Shown here: in pieces, positions 43,155-54,654 of the stretch
How the letters are laid out: each line of letters begins with the position of its first letter
Position numbering within the stretch: the first letter of the stretch is position 1
Source of the DNA: Prunella strophiata
Taxonomy: Eukaryota; Chordata; Aves; Passeriformes; Prunellidae
Assembly: GCA_036583965.1 (NCBI GenBank)
Contig: JAZBQD010000005.1
Span: 440,718 to 504,717 of the forward strand
DNA length: 64,000 nucleotides
Direction: 5' to 3'
Notes under the pieces: model-generated
Database searches by the model: none
The model's input: the letters and a program-made list of their open reading frames with translations, nothing else
Told to the model about the DNA's origin: nothing
Position numbers and translations under genes: made by a program

Positions 43155-44000
43155 ATGTCAGACACAGGCACAGGTGTGGTGGACATGGTACAGGTGTGCT
43201 GGACACAGGTACAGGTGTGCTGGACACAGGTACAGGTGTGCTGGACACAGGTACAGGTGTGCTGGACACAGGTACAGGTGTGCTGGACACAGGTACAGGT
43301 GTGCTGGACACAGGTACAGCTGTTCTGGACACAGGTACAGGTGTGCTGGACACAGGTACAGGTGTGCTGGACACAGGTACAGGTGTGCTGGACACAGGTA
43401 CAGGTGTGCTGGACACAGGTACAGGTGTGCTGGACACAGGTACAGGTGTGCTGGACACAGGTACAGGTGTGCTGGTCACAGGTACAGGTGTGCTGGACAC
43501 AGGTACAGGTGTGGTGGACACAGGTACAGGTGTGGTGGACATGGTACAGGTGTGCTGGACACAGGTACAGGTGTGCTGGTCACAGTTATGGACATGGTAC
43601 AGCTGTGCTGGTCACAGGCACAGGTGTCATGGACACAGGTACAGCTGTGCTGGTCACAGGCACAGGTGTGCTGGACACAGGTACAGGTGTGCTGGTCACA
43701 GGTGCAGGTGTGCTGGACACAGGTACAGCTGTTCTGGACACAGGTACAGGTGTGGTGGACATGGTACAGGTGTGCTGGACACAGGTACAGGTGTGCTGGT
43801 CACAGTTATGGACACTGGTACAGCTGTGCTGGTCACAGGTACAGGTGTGCTGGTCACAGTTATGGACATGGTACAGCTGTGCTGGACACAGGCACAGGTG
43901 TGCTGGACACAGGTACAGGTGTGCTGGACACAGGTACAGGTGTGCTGGTCACAGTTATGGACATGGTACAGGTGTGCTGGTCACAGGCACAGGTGTGGTG
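43155..44000. repeat. 21-bp minisatellite GACACAGGTACAGGTGTGCTG
   Basis: About 38 copies in the presumed POU6F1 3' UTR. Variants include GGTCACAGTTATGGACATGG. Confidence 0.96.
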
Positions 44001-44146
44001 GCGGGACCAGGTGACAGAGGGACAGAAGCAGTGCCCAAAGTGCCGCTGGCAGAGCCCGGGGGCGCGGGGCCGCTCCCGGCCGGGCGCTCGGGGACGCGCT
44101 GGGGGCAGGCGCGGGCACGGCCGGGGGTGCCCGGGGGCGATGCCCA

Positions 44147-44492
44147 TCAGGGCACGTGGAAGACGTTCAGCTTGCTGGTGTTCTTGAGCGTCTGGCGGCG
44201 GTTGCAGAACCACACCCGCACCACCTCGCGCTCGTAGCGCAGCTCCTGCGCGATGCGCGTGATCTCGGCGCCCGTGGGCAGCGCGTTGCGCTCGAAGTGC
44301 GCGTTGAGCGCCTCCAGCGCCTGCGGCGTGAAGGAGGTGCGGCGCTTGCGCTTCTTGCCCGGCTCGCCGCCCACGAACTCCAGCAGGTGCTGCTGCCCCT
44401 CCCGCTGCCGCTGCTCCGCCTCCCGCAGCCACTTCTCCAGCACCGGCTTCAGCTTCTGCGCGCTCTTGGGCGTGATGTCCAGCTTCTCGAAC
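44147..44492 (-). CDS. POU6F1: POU6F1 last exon: POU homeodomain
   Basis: 346 nt. Begins FEKLDITPKSAQKLKPVLEK and continues WLREAEQRQREGQQHLLEFV, a basic GKKRKRRTSF, the homeodomain and NTSKLNVFHVP, TGA stop at 44149-44147. Acceptor TCCCCAG at the exon start; this acceptor and the first ~20 exon bases are repeated many times upstream. Confidence 0.98.
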
Positions 44493-46717
44493 CTGGGGAC
44501 ATGGGGACATGGGGACATGGGACACTCAGGTGGGGATGTCCAGCTTCTCGAACCTGGGGACACAGAGGGACACTCAGGGGACACTCGGGGCACACTCAGG
44601 GGACACTTGGGTGTGATGTCCAGCTTCTCGAACCTGGGACATGGGGACATGGGGACATGGGACACTCAGGGGACACAGGGACACTTAGGGGGCACTCAGG
44701 GGACACTTGGGTGTGATGTCCAGCTTCTCGAACCTGGGGACATGGGGACATGGGACACTCGGGTGGGGATGTCCAGCTTCTTGAACCTACAGGGACATGG
44801 TGACACTCAGGGGACAAAGGGGACACAGGGGACACTTGGGTGTGATGTCCAGCTTCTCAAACCTGGGGACACAGGGGAACACTCAGGGGACACTCAGGGG
44901 GGACACAGAGACACTCAGTGGAATGTCCAGCTTCTCGAACCTGCAGAGACACGGGGACACACAGGGGACACTCGGGGGACACAGGGACACTTAGGGGGAT
45001 GTCCAGCTCCTCAAACTTGGGGACACAGAGGGGACACAGGGGACACTCAGGGGGATGTCCAGCTTCTCGAACCTGGGGTCATGGGGACACTCAGGGGACA
45101 CTCAGGGGACACTCAGGGAGCATTCAGGTGGGGATGTACAGCTTCTTGAACCTGGGGACACAGTGGGGACACAGGGGACACTCAGGGGGGGATGTCCAGC
45201 TTCTCAAACCTGGGGACATGAGGACACTCAGGGGACACTCAGGGGGGACACAGGGGACACTGGGCAGGGGTGTCTTGGGGCTGATGTCCAGCTTGTCAAA
45301 CCTGAGGGGATGTGGAGGACACGGGAGACCCTCAGGACTGGGGGACAAGGGGACAGCAGACTGGCACTGGGGGGTGACAGTGAGGGGGAGCAATGCCCAA
45401 CGCCCTCCTTGGTCCGGTTCCCTTCCCTGTTTCCTCCTCTGCTCCATCCCCTTCCTTTTCTCACTTTCCTCCTTGGCCTCATTTCCTTCCTTCCCTTTCT
45501 CAGTCTCCTCCTTTGCCCCATTTTCCTCCTTTCCCCTTTTCCTTCCCATTCTCACTTTTCTCCTCTGCCCCATTCCCTTCCTTTTCTCACAGTTTCCTCC
45601 TTTGCCCATTTGCCTTTTGCCCATTTTCCTCCTTTGCCCATTTCTCTCCTTTGCCCATTTTCCTCCTCTGTCCATTTTCCTTTTTCTCCAGCTCCCCTCC
45701 CTCTCCCTCTCCTCCCTTCCCCACTTTCCCCACTTCCCTCCCATTCTCAGCTTTTCCTCCTCCCCAGAGTTCTCCTCCCTCTCTCCTTTCCTTCCTCTCC
45801 CTCCTCCCCTCCCTTTCTCCACTTCTTCCTCCCCCAATTTCCCTTTTCCCCTTTCCCCCTCCTGTCCTGTGACCATCCTGTCCCCTCACCTGCAGATGGC
45901 CCTGTCCTGTCCCTGTCCCTCCAGGTGACATTACCTGCAGATGGCAGACTGTCCCTGTCCCCAGAGGTGACATTAGCTGCAGCTGGCCCTGTCCCTGTCC
46001 CCAGAGGTGACATTACCTGCCCCTGCCCCTGTCCCTGTCCCTGTGCCCAGAGGTGACATTACCTGTCCCTGTCCCCCCAGGTGACATTACCTGCAGATGG
46101 CAGACTGTCCCTGTCCCCCCAGGTGACATTACCTGCAGATGGCAGACTGTCCCTGTCCCCAGAGGTGACATTACCTGCCCCTGCCCCTGTCCCTGTCCCT
46201 GTGCCCAGAGGTGACATTACCTGTCCCTGTCCCCCCAGGTGACATTACCTGCAGATGGCAGACTGTCCCTGTCCCCCCAGGTGACATTACCTGCAGATGG
46301 CAGACTGTCCCTGTCCCCCCAGGTGGCATTACCTGTCCCTGTCCCTGTCCCTGTGCCCAGAGGTGACATTACCTGCAGATGGCAGACTGTCCCTGTCCCC
46401 AGAGGTGACATTACCTGCCCCTGCCCCTGTCCCTGTGCCCAGAGGTGACATTACCTGCAGATGGCAGACTGTCCCTGTCCCCAGAGGTGACATTACCTGC
46501 AGATGGCAGACTGTCCCTGTCCCCAGAGGTGACATTACCTGCAGATGGCAGACTGTCCCTGTCCCCAGAGGTGACATTACCTGTCCCTGTCCCTGTCCCC
46601 AGAGGTGACATTACCTGTCCCTGTCCCTGTCCCCAGAGGTGACATTACCTGCAGATGGCGGACTGTCCTTGTGCCCAGAGGTGACATTACCTGTCCCTGT
46701 CCCCCCAGGTGACATTA

Positions 46718-46749
<32 letters not shown>

Positions 46750-49677
46750 CAGAGGTGACATTACCTGCAGATGGCAGACTGTCCCTGTCCCCAGAGGTGA
46801 CATTACCTGCAGATGGCAGACTGTCCCTGTCCCCCCAGGTGACATTACCTGCAGATGGCAGACTGTCCCTGTCCCCAGAGGTGACATTACCTGCAGATGG
46901 CAGACTGTCCCTGTCCCCAGAGGTGACATTACCTGTCCCTGTCCCCAGAGGTGACATTACCTGCAGATGGCAGACTGTCCCTGTCCCCAGAGGTGACATT
47001 ACCTGCAGATGGCAGACTGTCCCTGTCCCCAGAGGTGACATTACCTGTCCCTGTCCCTGTCCCTGTCCCCAGAGGTGACATTACCTGCCCCTGCCCCTGT
47101 CCCTGTGCCCAGAGGTGACATTACCTGCAGATGGCAGACTGTCCCTGTCCCCCCAGGTGACATTACCTGCAGATGGCAGACTGTCCCTGTCCCCCCAGGT
47201 GACATTACCTGCAGATGGCAGACTGTCCCTGTCCCCAGAGGTGACATTACCTGCAGATGGCAGACTGTCCCTGTCCCCCCAGGTGGCATTACCTGTCCCT
47301 GTCCCTGTCCCCAGAGGTGACATTACCTGTCCCTGTCCCCCCAGGTGACATTACCTGCAGATGGCCCTTCCCTGTCCCCAGAGGTGACATTACCTGTCCC
47401 TGTTCCTGTGCCCAGAGGTGACATTACCTGCAGATGGCAGACTGTCCCTGTCCCCAGAGGTGACATTACCTGCAGATGGCAGACTGGCTGTAGGCGGGGC
47501 CCTCGGTGGCCGTCAGCGCCTGCCCCACCTGGGTCAGGGTCAGCCCCAGCGAGAGGCGCCGCAGTTGAAAGAGTTCTTGGGGAACTAACGGATTACTCCA
47601 GGTGATACAGTCTTCTCCGCGCTGAGCGGGGGCGGCGGAGGGGGGCTAGCGGGGGTGGGGCACGGGGGGCGGTGAGCCCGGGCACGGGGACCCAGAGCCT
47701 GCTGTGCCAGAGGAACCCAGAGCCTGCTGTGCCCAGAGACCCCAGAGCCCAGGAACCCAGAGCCTGCTGTGCCAGGGAACCCAGAGCCTGCTGTGCCAGG
47801 GAACCCAGAGCCTGCTGTGCCCAGAGACCCCAGAGCCAGGAACCCAGAGCCTGCTGTGCCAGGGAACCCAGAGCCTGCTCTGCCAGGGAACCCAGAGCCT
47901 GCTGTGCCAGGGGAACCCAGAGCCCAGGAACCCAGAGCCTGCTGTGCCAGGGAACCCAGAGCCTGCTCTGCCAGGGGAACCCAGATCTCGGGAACCCAGA
48001 GCCTGCAGTGCCCAGGGACCCCAGAGCCTGCTGTGCCAGGGGAACCCAGAGCCTGCTCTGCCAGGGGAACCCAGATCTCGGGAACCCAGAGCCTGCTGTG
48101 CCAGGGGAACCCAGAGCCTGCTGTGCCAGGGAACCCAGAGCCTGCTGTGCCAGGGAACCCAGAGCCTGCTCTGCCAGGGAACCCAGAGCCCAGGAAACCC
48201 AGAGCCTGCTGTGCCAGGGAACCCAGAGCCTGCTGTGCCAGGGAACCCAGAGCCTGCTGTGCCAGGGAACCCAGAGCTCGCTGTGCTCGGGAACCCAGAG
48301 CCTGCTGTGCCCAGGGACCCCAGTGCCCAAGGAACCCATAGCCTGCTGTGCCCAGGGACCCCAGAGCATGCAGTGCCCAGGAACCCAGAGCCCGCTGTGC
48401 CACGGGAACCCAAAGCCTGCAGAGCCCAGGGAACCCAGAGCCTGCTGTGCCAGGGAACCCAGAGCCTGCTGTGCCAGGGGAACCCAGAGCCTGCTGTGCC
48501 AGGGAACCCAGAGCCCGCTGTGCTTGGGCACCCCAGTCCCTGTTATCCCTCTTCCCAAGGCCCAGACACAGCACTCCCTCCCCTCAGTGGTTCCCTGACT
48601 CTGGTAATCCCAGAAGGCCCCAGGCCCTGTTATCCCTCTGCCCAGTTCCTGTTATCATCTTGCGCCCAGGCCCATATTTATACACTTTCCAGTTATATTT
48701 ATTCATTTTCCCAAAAGTTCACATGATTACCGTTTCCAAGTTAATGTTATCCTCTGCAAAGTCCCTATTATCCCCTTTCCCAGTTCCTGTTATCCCCTTT
48801 CCCAGTTCTCTTTATTCCTTTTCCCAGTTCCCATTATTCCTCTGCCCAGGGATCCCAGACCCCCATTATTCCTTTTTCCCCACAGTCCCTCTTATCTCTT
48901 CCCAGGGAGATCCCACACTTTTATCTCTCTTCCCAGGGAATCCAAGATCTTGATCTCTTCTCCAAACACTCCAGATCCCGTTAATTCCCATGGGAACCCC
49001 AGTTCAGTTCCTTTTGGTTTCCCGCTGCCAGTTCCCATTATCCCTATTCCCAGTTCCCATTATTCCTCTTCCCAGGGACCCCAGACCCTTTATCCCAGAC
49101 CCCCATTATCCTTTTCCCCACAGTCCCTCTCATCTCCTCCCCCAGTTCTTATCTCTTCCACACTTTGTTATCTCTTCCCAGGGATCCTGGACTCTGATCT
49201 CTCTCTTCCCAGCACTCTCCTGACCCCATTATTTCCAGGGGACCCCATTCCCTGTCCCCCCTCCTCCCAGGGATCCCAGACCCCATTATCTCCCTTCCCA
49301 CCGATCCCAGCTCCTGCCACGCCCCTTCCCAGGGGATCCCGGACCCCGCTGTTCCCCCCCAGCCCATCACCCCTCTCCCGGCCGTGCCAGCCCCTGCCTC
49401 CCCTCCCCCCTCCCAGCCCATCCACCCCTGTAAACCCCCCTCCAACCCATGCCAGCCCCTGCCAGAACCCCTCCCTGGCTATGGCCAGCCCCTGCCATCC
49501 CTCTTATCCCCGCCCTGGCCGCCCGCCCTCCCATGCCTCCCAGTGACTCACTGGACACCAGCTGGCTCACGGGGTGTCCTCCGAGCATTGAGTGGGCCCG
49601 GGACGGCGAACCCTTGGGCACGGGCCGTGGGGCTCGACCCCACCCCCCGGCCGGGGCCCCGGCTGGATGGGCTGGAC
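44147..49677 (-). CDS. POU6F1: POU6F1, POU class 6 homeobox 1 (3' part of gene)
   Basis: POU6F1 is a nuclear transcription factor with a POU-specific domain and a POU homeodomain (known). Minus-strand exons seen: last exon 44147-44492 (end of POU-specific domain, linker, homeodomain, C-terminus NVFHVP, TGA), 47470-47575 (middle of the POU-specific domain) and 49552-49677 (upstream exon with VQPIQP and SQLVS). The homeodomain carries RRTSFTPQALEALNAHFERN and helix 3 with VVRVWFCNRRQTLKN, which includes the class-specific WFCNRRQ. Phases between the last two exons fit exactly (AG then G). The exon or exon part encoding helix 1 of the POU-specific domain (EEIREFAK region) is not found, and N-terminal exons are not recognised. 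It is immediately upstream of TFCP2, as in human. Confidence 0.95.
44493..45310. repeat. Acceptor-derived minisatellite of POU6F1
   Basis: About 13 copies of the real 3' splice site plus exon start: on the minus strand CCCAG, then GTTCGAGAAGCTGGACATC, spaced by GGGGACACTCAGGGGACA-type filler. Some copies carry one-base changes (CTTCTTG, CTTCTCA). Last copy near 45295. Confidence 0.95.
45395..45880. repeat. Pyrimidine-rich TTTCCTCCTTTGCCC repeat
   Basis: Degenerate CCTCCTTTGCCCATTT units, sense strand G/A-rich, in the POU6F1 intron between the two splice-site-derived arrays. Confidence 0.8.
45885..47460. repeat. Donor-derived minisatellite of POU6F1
   Basis: About 40 units of 20-39 bp. Roughly 26 carry, on the minus strand, GTCTGCCATCTGCAG then GTAATGTCACC, that is the last exon bases and the donor of exon 47470-47575. 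Others are shortened to ACAGGTAATGTCACC. Confidence 0.96.
47470..47575 (-). CDS. POU6F1: POU6F1 exon, POU-specific domain (middle)
   Basis: 106 nt. Encodes LFQLRRLSLGLTLTQVGQAL, then TATEGPAYSQSAIC plus AG. Acceptor CCCCAAG at 47576, donor GTAATG at 47469. In the family the motif is LGLTQTQVG; here the first Gln, the POU-specific DNA-contact position, reads Leu (CTG for CAG). Confidence 0.95.
47690..48545. repeat. 25-bp minisatellite CCCAGAGCCTGCTGTGCCAG
   Basis: About 34 copies in the POU6F1 intron. Confidence 0.96.
48550..49540. repeat. Degenerate CCCAGTTCCCATTATCCC repeat
   Basis: Diverged 17-30 bp units (CCCAGTTCC, TTATCCC, TCTTCCCAGGGA). No exon found, although the POU-specific helix 1 exon is expected in this intron. 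Confidence 0.75.
49552..49677 (-). CDS. POU6F1: POU6F1 upstream exon, with apparent frameshift
   Basis: Acceptor TCCCCCCCAG at 49678, donor GTGAGT at 49551. The frame from the acceptor reads VQPIQPGPRPGG and later TQCSEDTP, then a TGA. The conserved continuation (HPVSQLVS) is one base out of frame. The family has VQPIQP, TCSETP and SQLVS, in one frame, so one base appears missing near 49569-49572 (CACCCCGTG). Confidence 0.8.
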
Positions 49678-49679
49678 CT

Positions 49680-50345
49680 GGGGGGGACACGGGGGTGACC
49701 TGGGGGGGCCGGGGGGGGGACCTGGGGGGGACCTGGGGCTTGGGGGGACCTGGGGGGGACCTGGGGGTGACCTGGGGGTGACCTGGGGGGGCCGGGGGGG
49801 GGACCTGGGGGGGACCTGGGGGTGACCTGGGGGCCTGGGGGGACCTGGGGGGGACCTGGGGCTTGGGGGGACCTGGGGGTGACCTGGGGGCCTGGGGGTG
49901 ACCTGGGGGTGACCTGGGGGCCTGGGGGGACCTGGGGGTGACCTGGGGGCCTGGGGGTGACCTGGGGGCCTGGGGGTGACCTGGGGGCCTGGGGGGACCT
50001 GGGGGTGACCTGGGGGTGACCTGGGGGTGACCTGGGGGGGACCTGGGGGGGACCTGGGGGTGACCTGGGGGCCTGGGGGTGACCTGGGGGCCTGGGGGTG
50101 ACCTGGGGGCCTGGGGGTGACCTGGGGGGGACCTGGGGGGGACCTGGGGGGGACCTGGGGGTGACCTGGGGGCCTGGGGGTGACCTGGGGGCCTGGGGGG
50201 ACCTGGGGGCAACCCGGGGGTGACCCTGGGTGATCTGGGGGTGACCTGGGGGCCTGGGGGTGACCTGGGGGTGACCTGGGGGGGACCCAGGGTGGCCTGG
50301 AGGGGACCTGGGGATGATCTGGGGGGACTGGGGGAGACCTGGGGG
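49680..50345. repeat. 11-bp minisatellite CCCCCAGGTCA/C (minus strand)
   Basis: About 60 units. Each resembles the adjacent acceptor plus the first exon bases (CCCCCAG then GTCC). Confidence 0.93.
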
Positions 50346-50369
50346 TGACCCTGGGGGGACCCGAGGTGA

Positions 50370-50500
50370 TTCTGGCCGACGAAAGGATCAGCCGCTCTGC
50401 CTCCCAAGGACATGTCCCATGGGAGAGCTGGTGGCACCAGGAGGGGGACGGGGTGACCAGGGGACGGTGCTGGGGCAGGAGGGGGCACGGCCTGGGGGTG
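50370..50500. other. Short unique island, no gene assigned
   Basis: Non-repetitive 0.13 kb between two arrays. It could hold another POU6F1 exon (it is open in more than one minus frame) but I recognise no conserved segment. Confidence 0.4.
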
Positions 50501-50514
50501 CTCCTGGGGTCCCA

Positions 50515-51165
50515 AAGCTCATGGAGGGTCCCAAAGCTCATGGAGGGTCCCAAAGCCACATGGAGGGTCCCAAGGTCACAGGGAGGGTCCCAAAGCCACA
50601 TGGAGGGTCCCAAAGCTCATGGAGGGTCCCAAAGCTCATGGAGGGTCCCAAAGCTCATGGAGGGTCCCAAAGCCACATGGAGGGTCCCAAAGCTCATGGA
50701 GGGTCCCAAAGCTCATGGAGGGTCCCAAAGCCACGTGGCCAGGTCCCAAAGAGGCTCACATCCCCCAAAGCCACATGGAGGGTCCCAAAGCTCATGGAGG
50801 GTCCCAAGGTCACAGGGAGGGTCCCAAAGCTCATGGAGGGTCCTAAAGCCACATGGAGGGTCCCAAAGCCACACTGAGGAGTCCCAAAAGCTCATGGAGG
50901 GTCCCAAAAGCTCATGGAGGGTCCCAAGGTCACAGGGAGGGTCCCAAAGCCACAGGGAGGGTCCCAAAAGCTCATGGAGGGTCCCAAGGTCACAGGGAGG
51001 GTCCCAAAGCCACACTGAGGGTGCCAAAGTCACAGGGAGGGTCCCAAAGCCACATGGAGGGTCCCAAGGGCTCATGGAGGGTCCCAAAGCCACACAGAGG
51101 GTCCCCAAGGGCTCATGGAGGGTCCCAAGGCCACATGGAGGGTCCCAAAGCTGCTCCCCATTCCA
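50515..51165. repeat. 18-bp minisatellite AGGGTCCCAAAGCTCATGG
   Basis: About 37 copies with CCACATGG, CTCATGG and TCACAGGG variants. Confidence 0.96.
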
Positions 51166-51184
51166 CAAGCCCCTGGAAAACCAA

Positions 51185-52205
51185 TCCATCCCTTGGTAAT
51201 CTTTTCCCTCTGGCGCTTCTCCCTACCCTTACTGTACTTCCCCCCCCTTTTGTTCTCACCCTTTTTCTCTTCATACGAGTTCTCCCCGTTTTCTTCTTCT
51301 CTTCGCAACTACCCCTGCTCTCAACCCCACATCTTTTTTTTTCTTCCCCATCGCTAGACCCTTGCCCATGTTCTCCAGCTCCGGCATCCCCTGTCGATCT
51401 CCTGTTCCCTCTCAATTTTTCACTTTTTTTGCTATCCTTATTCTCCCTTACTCCCTTCTTAACATCACGTGCTGCTCGTATTGAATGTTCCTCTTTTAGT
51501 TTTGTTTTCTCTCGTGCGGAGCTCTGCTCCTCTCCAGCCGATACTCGCCTCTTACGCCTCCACCTCTCTTCCATCATCCCTCCCCTCCTCGCCTCAAGTT
51601 GACAGCACTTCTACCAACTCTTATTTTGTTCTCAACAAGCTCTTTGTCCCCCTCCCCTCTTATCACCTCTCTTACGGACTTTCTTGCCCTCTTCCTACGC
51701 ACTGGTCCCACCGTTGCGTTTGTCTTCGTTCTTCGGTCCACTTTTTTCGTTTCCCTCTTTCTCCCTTACTACTTGCCATCGGTTTCGCTATTGTTCCTCT
51801 TTTGTTCTCCTCACCTACCCCCTTTACTCCCTAAGACCCCTTCCTTTTCTGGACCCGTTTTGATCAGATTCTCAACTTTCTCTTAAACTCTCCCCATACG
51901 AGTGAATTTGCGTCATTCTTTCTTTTCTGGTCTTATCTCTCTCCCTTCACCCGTTCTCTCCGCCCCGCTTATTATCGCTGATTATTTTCTGTTTTTGTCA
52001 TTCTATGCCAAACCTTAAAAGCGTTTCTCTTTCCCCTTTTCCCCTTTCTTCTCTCTCTCACCCTATTCTCCCCATTCAAGGCGCCTTTTGTCTTCTTTTG
52101 GTAGCTATTTTTATGCTCTCCCCCTCTGTTCGTTAGTGCCTGCCCTACGTCGCATTGTCATGTTTGTTCCTTAGCTTTTACTCTTTTTCTCTAGTGTTGT
52201 ACACC
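51185..52205. other. Pyrimidine-rich, unstructured kilobase at the locus junction
   Basis: Strong C/T bias on the plus strand, no period, no recognisable exon. Composition differs from both flanks. It separates the GC-rich minisatellite locus from the AT-rich PLAA/IFT74 locus. Confidence 0.65.
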
Positions 52206-52209
52206 TTGT

Positions 52210-52628
52210 GTTTTCCCATGGCCCCTTGCAATACAAATCCCCCAAAAGCTGAAGCAGAAAAAATTTGCTTTCTAATTTTAGTATAGAAAAAACCTGCACA
52301 TTCAGACGCTTTAAAAATCCTGTTCAATACTACTGGTACAGCTGGCAGAAAGATAGAAAAACATCCTCAAATATATTGTAGCATTCAATTCAACCTTTAT
52401 AAATTATCTCATGGGCGAATAAAAAAAATCCAAAACCAAAAAACCTTGGTCCTGTTTCCAAAAGAATCTGTGAAAGGATACCAGAGCAAAAATTAAGCCA
52501 TTTCCCTCAGTACCCTATTGAAAAGGATTAATAATTAAAGCTTTAAGTTTGGAAAACATCAGAAACTTCAATACTTCAAGCCAAGTGTGGGGAACCTCTA
52601 ATGTGATATTAGAAATACAATAACTTAC
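52210..52628. other. PLAA intronic sequence, no exon seen
   Basis: AT-rich, non-repetitive. The exon that follows exon 7 in PLAA is not found before the junction. Confidence 0.55.
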
Positions 52629-52792
52629 CAGGATCCTTAAGGTGTTCTCTTCCCAGAAGGTCATCAGAATTAAATCTCCTAAATCACAAGTTTAGGGTCA
52701 ATGGAGCTTGGGCAAGCTCATTTTCAAAAGCCTGATCTCCTCAGCACGTGCGGTACGTTCTAAGGACTCTGTAAAACCTTATAATTCCATCA
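52629..52792 (-). pseudogene. PLAA: PLAA exon 7 remnant
   Basis: Acceptor ATTCAG, start SDGIIR, then FTES, AEEI, AFE, ID, GDLGD and REHL words in alternating frames; donor GTAAGT. Several indels. Confidence 0.85.
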
Positions 52793-53316
52793 CTGAATGG
52801 AGGACAAAACAGTAAAATAGAGATACTATTTGAAATAGCACATGACTGCATAAATTCTAATGGTGACTTCTAGTCGACAAGAACCATCACTATTTTCAAC
52901 TACTTATCCAAATTATTGTTTGAAAGGAATTCACTCTTCATACAAAAAACATACAGAGGAAAGGAATCAAGCAGAAACCATGTCATCAGAGTAACTTTAA
53001 ACTTCAAGAAACCAATAAGCCTATACAAAGGGTTCTTGGTACCATGCTTACTAAATTTATTATCAAGATCATTTCATGATTTACCACAACTCCACATTGT
53101 GGTACCACATTACCACATTCCACATCATACCCCTCTGAATGACATAAAAATTATCTTGGATAAAGTGTAGGCGAACGTTTAAATTTAACACGCATATATT
53201 TGATGCCTTTATTTTTAAAATTAAATGAAACTGACATCCAATGTGATGCTGACCAATTCTTCAAGGGTTGTGCCAAAATTGGATCTAAAATATATTGAAA
53301 GTAAAACTTGGGATAC

Positions 53317-53460
53317 CTGTTGACACCAACTACGAGGGTGTCACCATTGTCCAAGGACACAGCAGACACCATACCAGGACTGAGCTGGGAGTCTGATTGT
53401 TGAGCACATTGCCCTTGTTTCCGATTCTAAGAGATCGATCCTCTCAGTTGTTACAAAATC
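53317..53460 (-). pseudogene. PLAA: PLAA exon 6 remnant
   Basis: Acceptor TTTTCAG, then DFVTT, SLR, GQCAQ, LPAQS and DNGD in shifting frames, aligned with the family's LRIWKHGECAQT, LPAQS and ENGDIVVG. Donor GTATCC. Confidence 0.85.
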
Positions 53461-54492
53461 TGAAAATAAAAAGATATAAAAAAAAATTGAAGAATATTTT
53501 TAGACATACTGTGATAATGGATTGCCATTCTGAAACTGGGTCATCTAAAAATCACAACAGTAAAAAAAACGTTTCTTGCATTTAAGTTTCGGCAATGCTG
53601 CAAACTTCTCGCAATTGCAAGTAGCGAACAAAAAGAAAACCGCTGTTCACTGTCTTATCAAAAAAACCAAAGTGCATAAATTGCAGATAAAGCAGCAGGG
53701 AAGTGAATAAAACTTGTGCCAAGACAAAAAAGATCCCTTCATCCTTTAAAGGGCTTGAACAATGTTTATCATAACAGTTTCATCTTGCACTAACTTGCAT
53801 AGGTTCACATTTGTTTCAAACTGAGTTTGGAAGGTAAGCCTGCTTTATCAGGAAACCACATAAGCTTGTCAAAAGTCTACAAATCCTCAATGAGAAATTT
53901 GTATCTACAATATATGCATCCAACCATACACATGCACTCTACCTGCTGAACAATGTGCAAGCGTCCCATGCACCACAACAAAGGTCACTGACTTGGAATT
54001 TCTTTTCTGCAACTGGCCCAACAGGTAGTTCCGGAACCGCTAAATCTCTAACTCAGAAAACAAATGAATTAAGCCTTAACTAACATAAAATTCTACCTAA
54101 ACTGCAATAAAAGCACGTTGTGGAAGTGTATCTAAATTTACATTATCTCAAACTGCAATGGCCACACATTACTATTTATACTCTACAAGAGCATGAAATA
54201 CAGGGGGCAGTAAGGACAACAGCTGTGGCTTACGTTTCTCCAAAGTTTACTTAAGCCTTCAATTAGCCCCTAACCTCAGGGACTGTTATCCCACATACTG
54301 CCCAGAGCAATTTTGACAGCAAGTGCAATTGGAGTCAATTCAATGTATATTTTTATCTATTTACACTAGGTGTAAGAAAAAAAAAGTCAAATGTACTGGC
54401 GATCTTCATGTTGTGGCAGTGGCACAGAAATCAGAATACACACCCTTGCCTTTCATTTTGAGAATGTTGTGTACAGTCAGGAAGGATCTTAC

Positions 54493-54654
54493 CTTTACAT
54501 CGAGGGAAGACAGAGATGACTGATATATAATTTGTATGTCCATAATACACCTGCCGACACTCGCCAGAGATCTGCACCTTCGAACACTAGCTCATTAGCA
54601 CAGGAGAGGAATCCATTTCACTGGATGGCTAAACCTCTCACACAATCTTCAGTC
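54493..54654 (-). pseudogene. PLAA: PLAA exon 5 remnant
   Basis: Words [23 protein letters not shown] and SVFP are recognisable with one-base shifts between them. The acceptor reads AAG, not CAG; the donor GTAAGA is intact. Confidence 0.85.
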
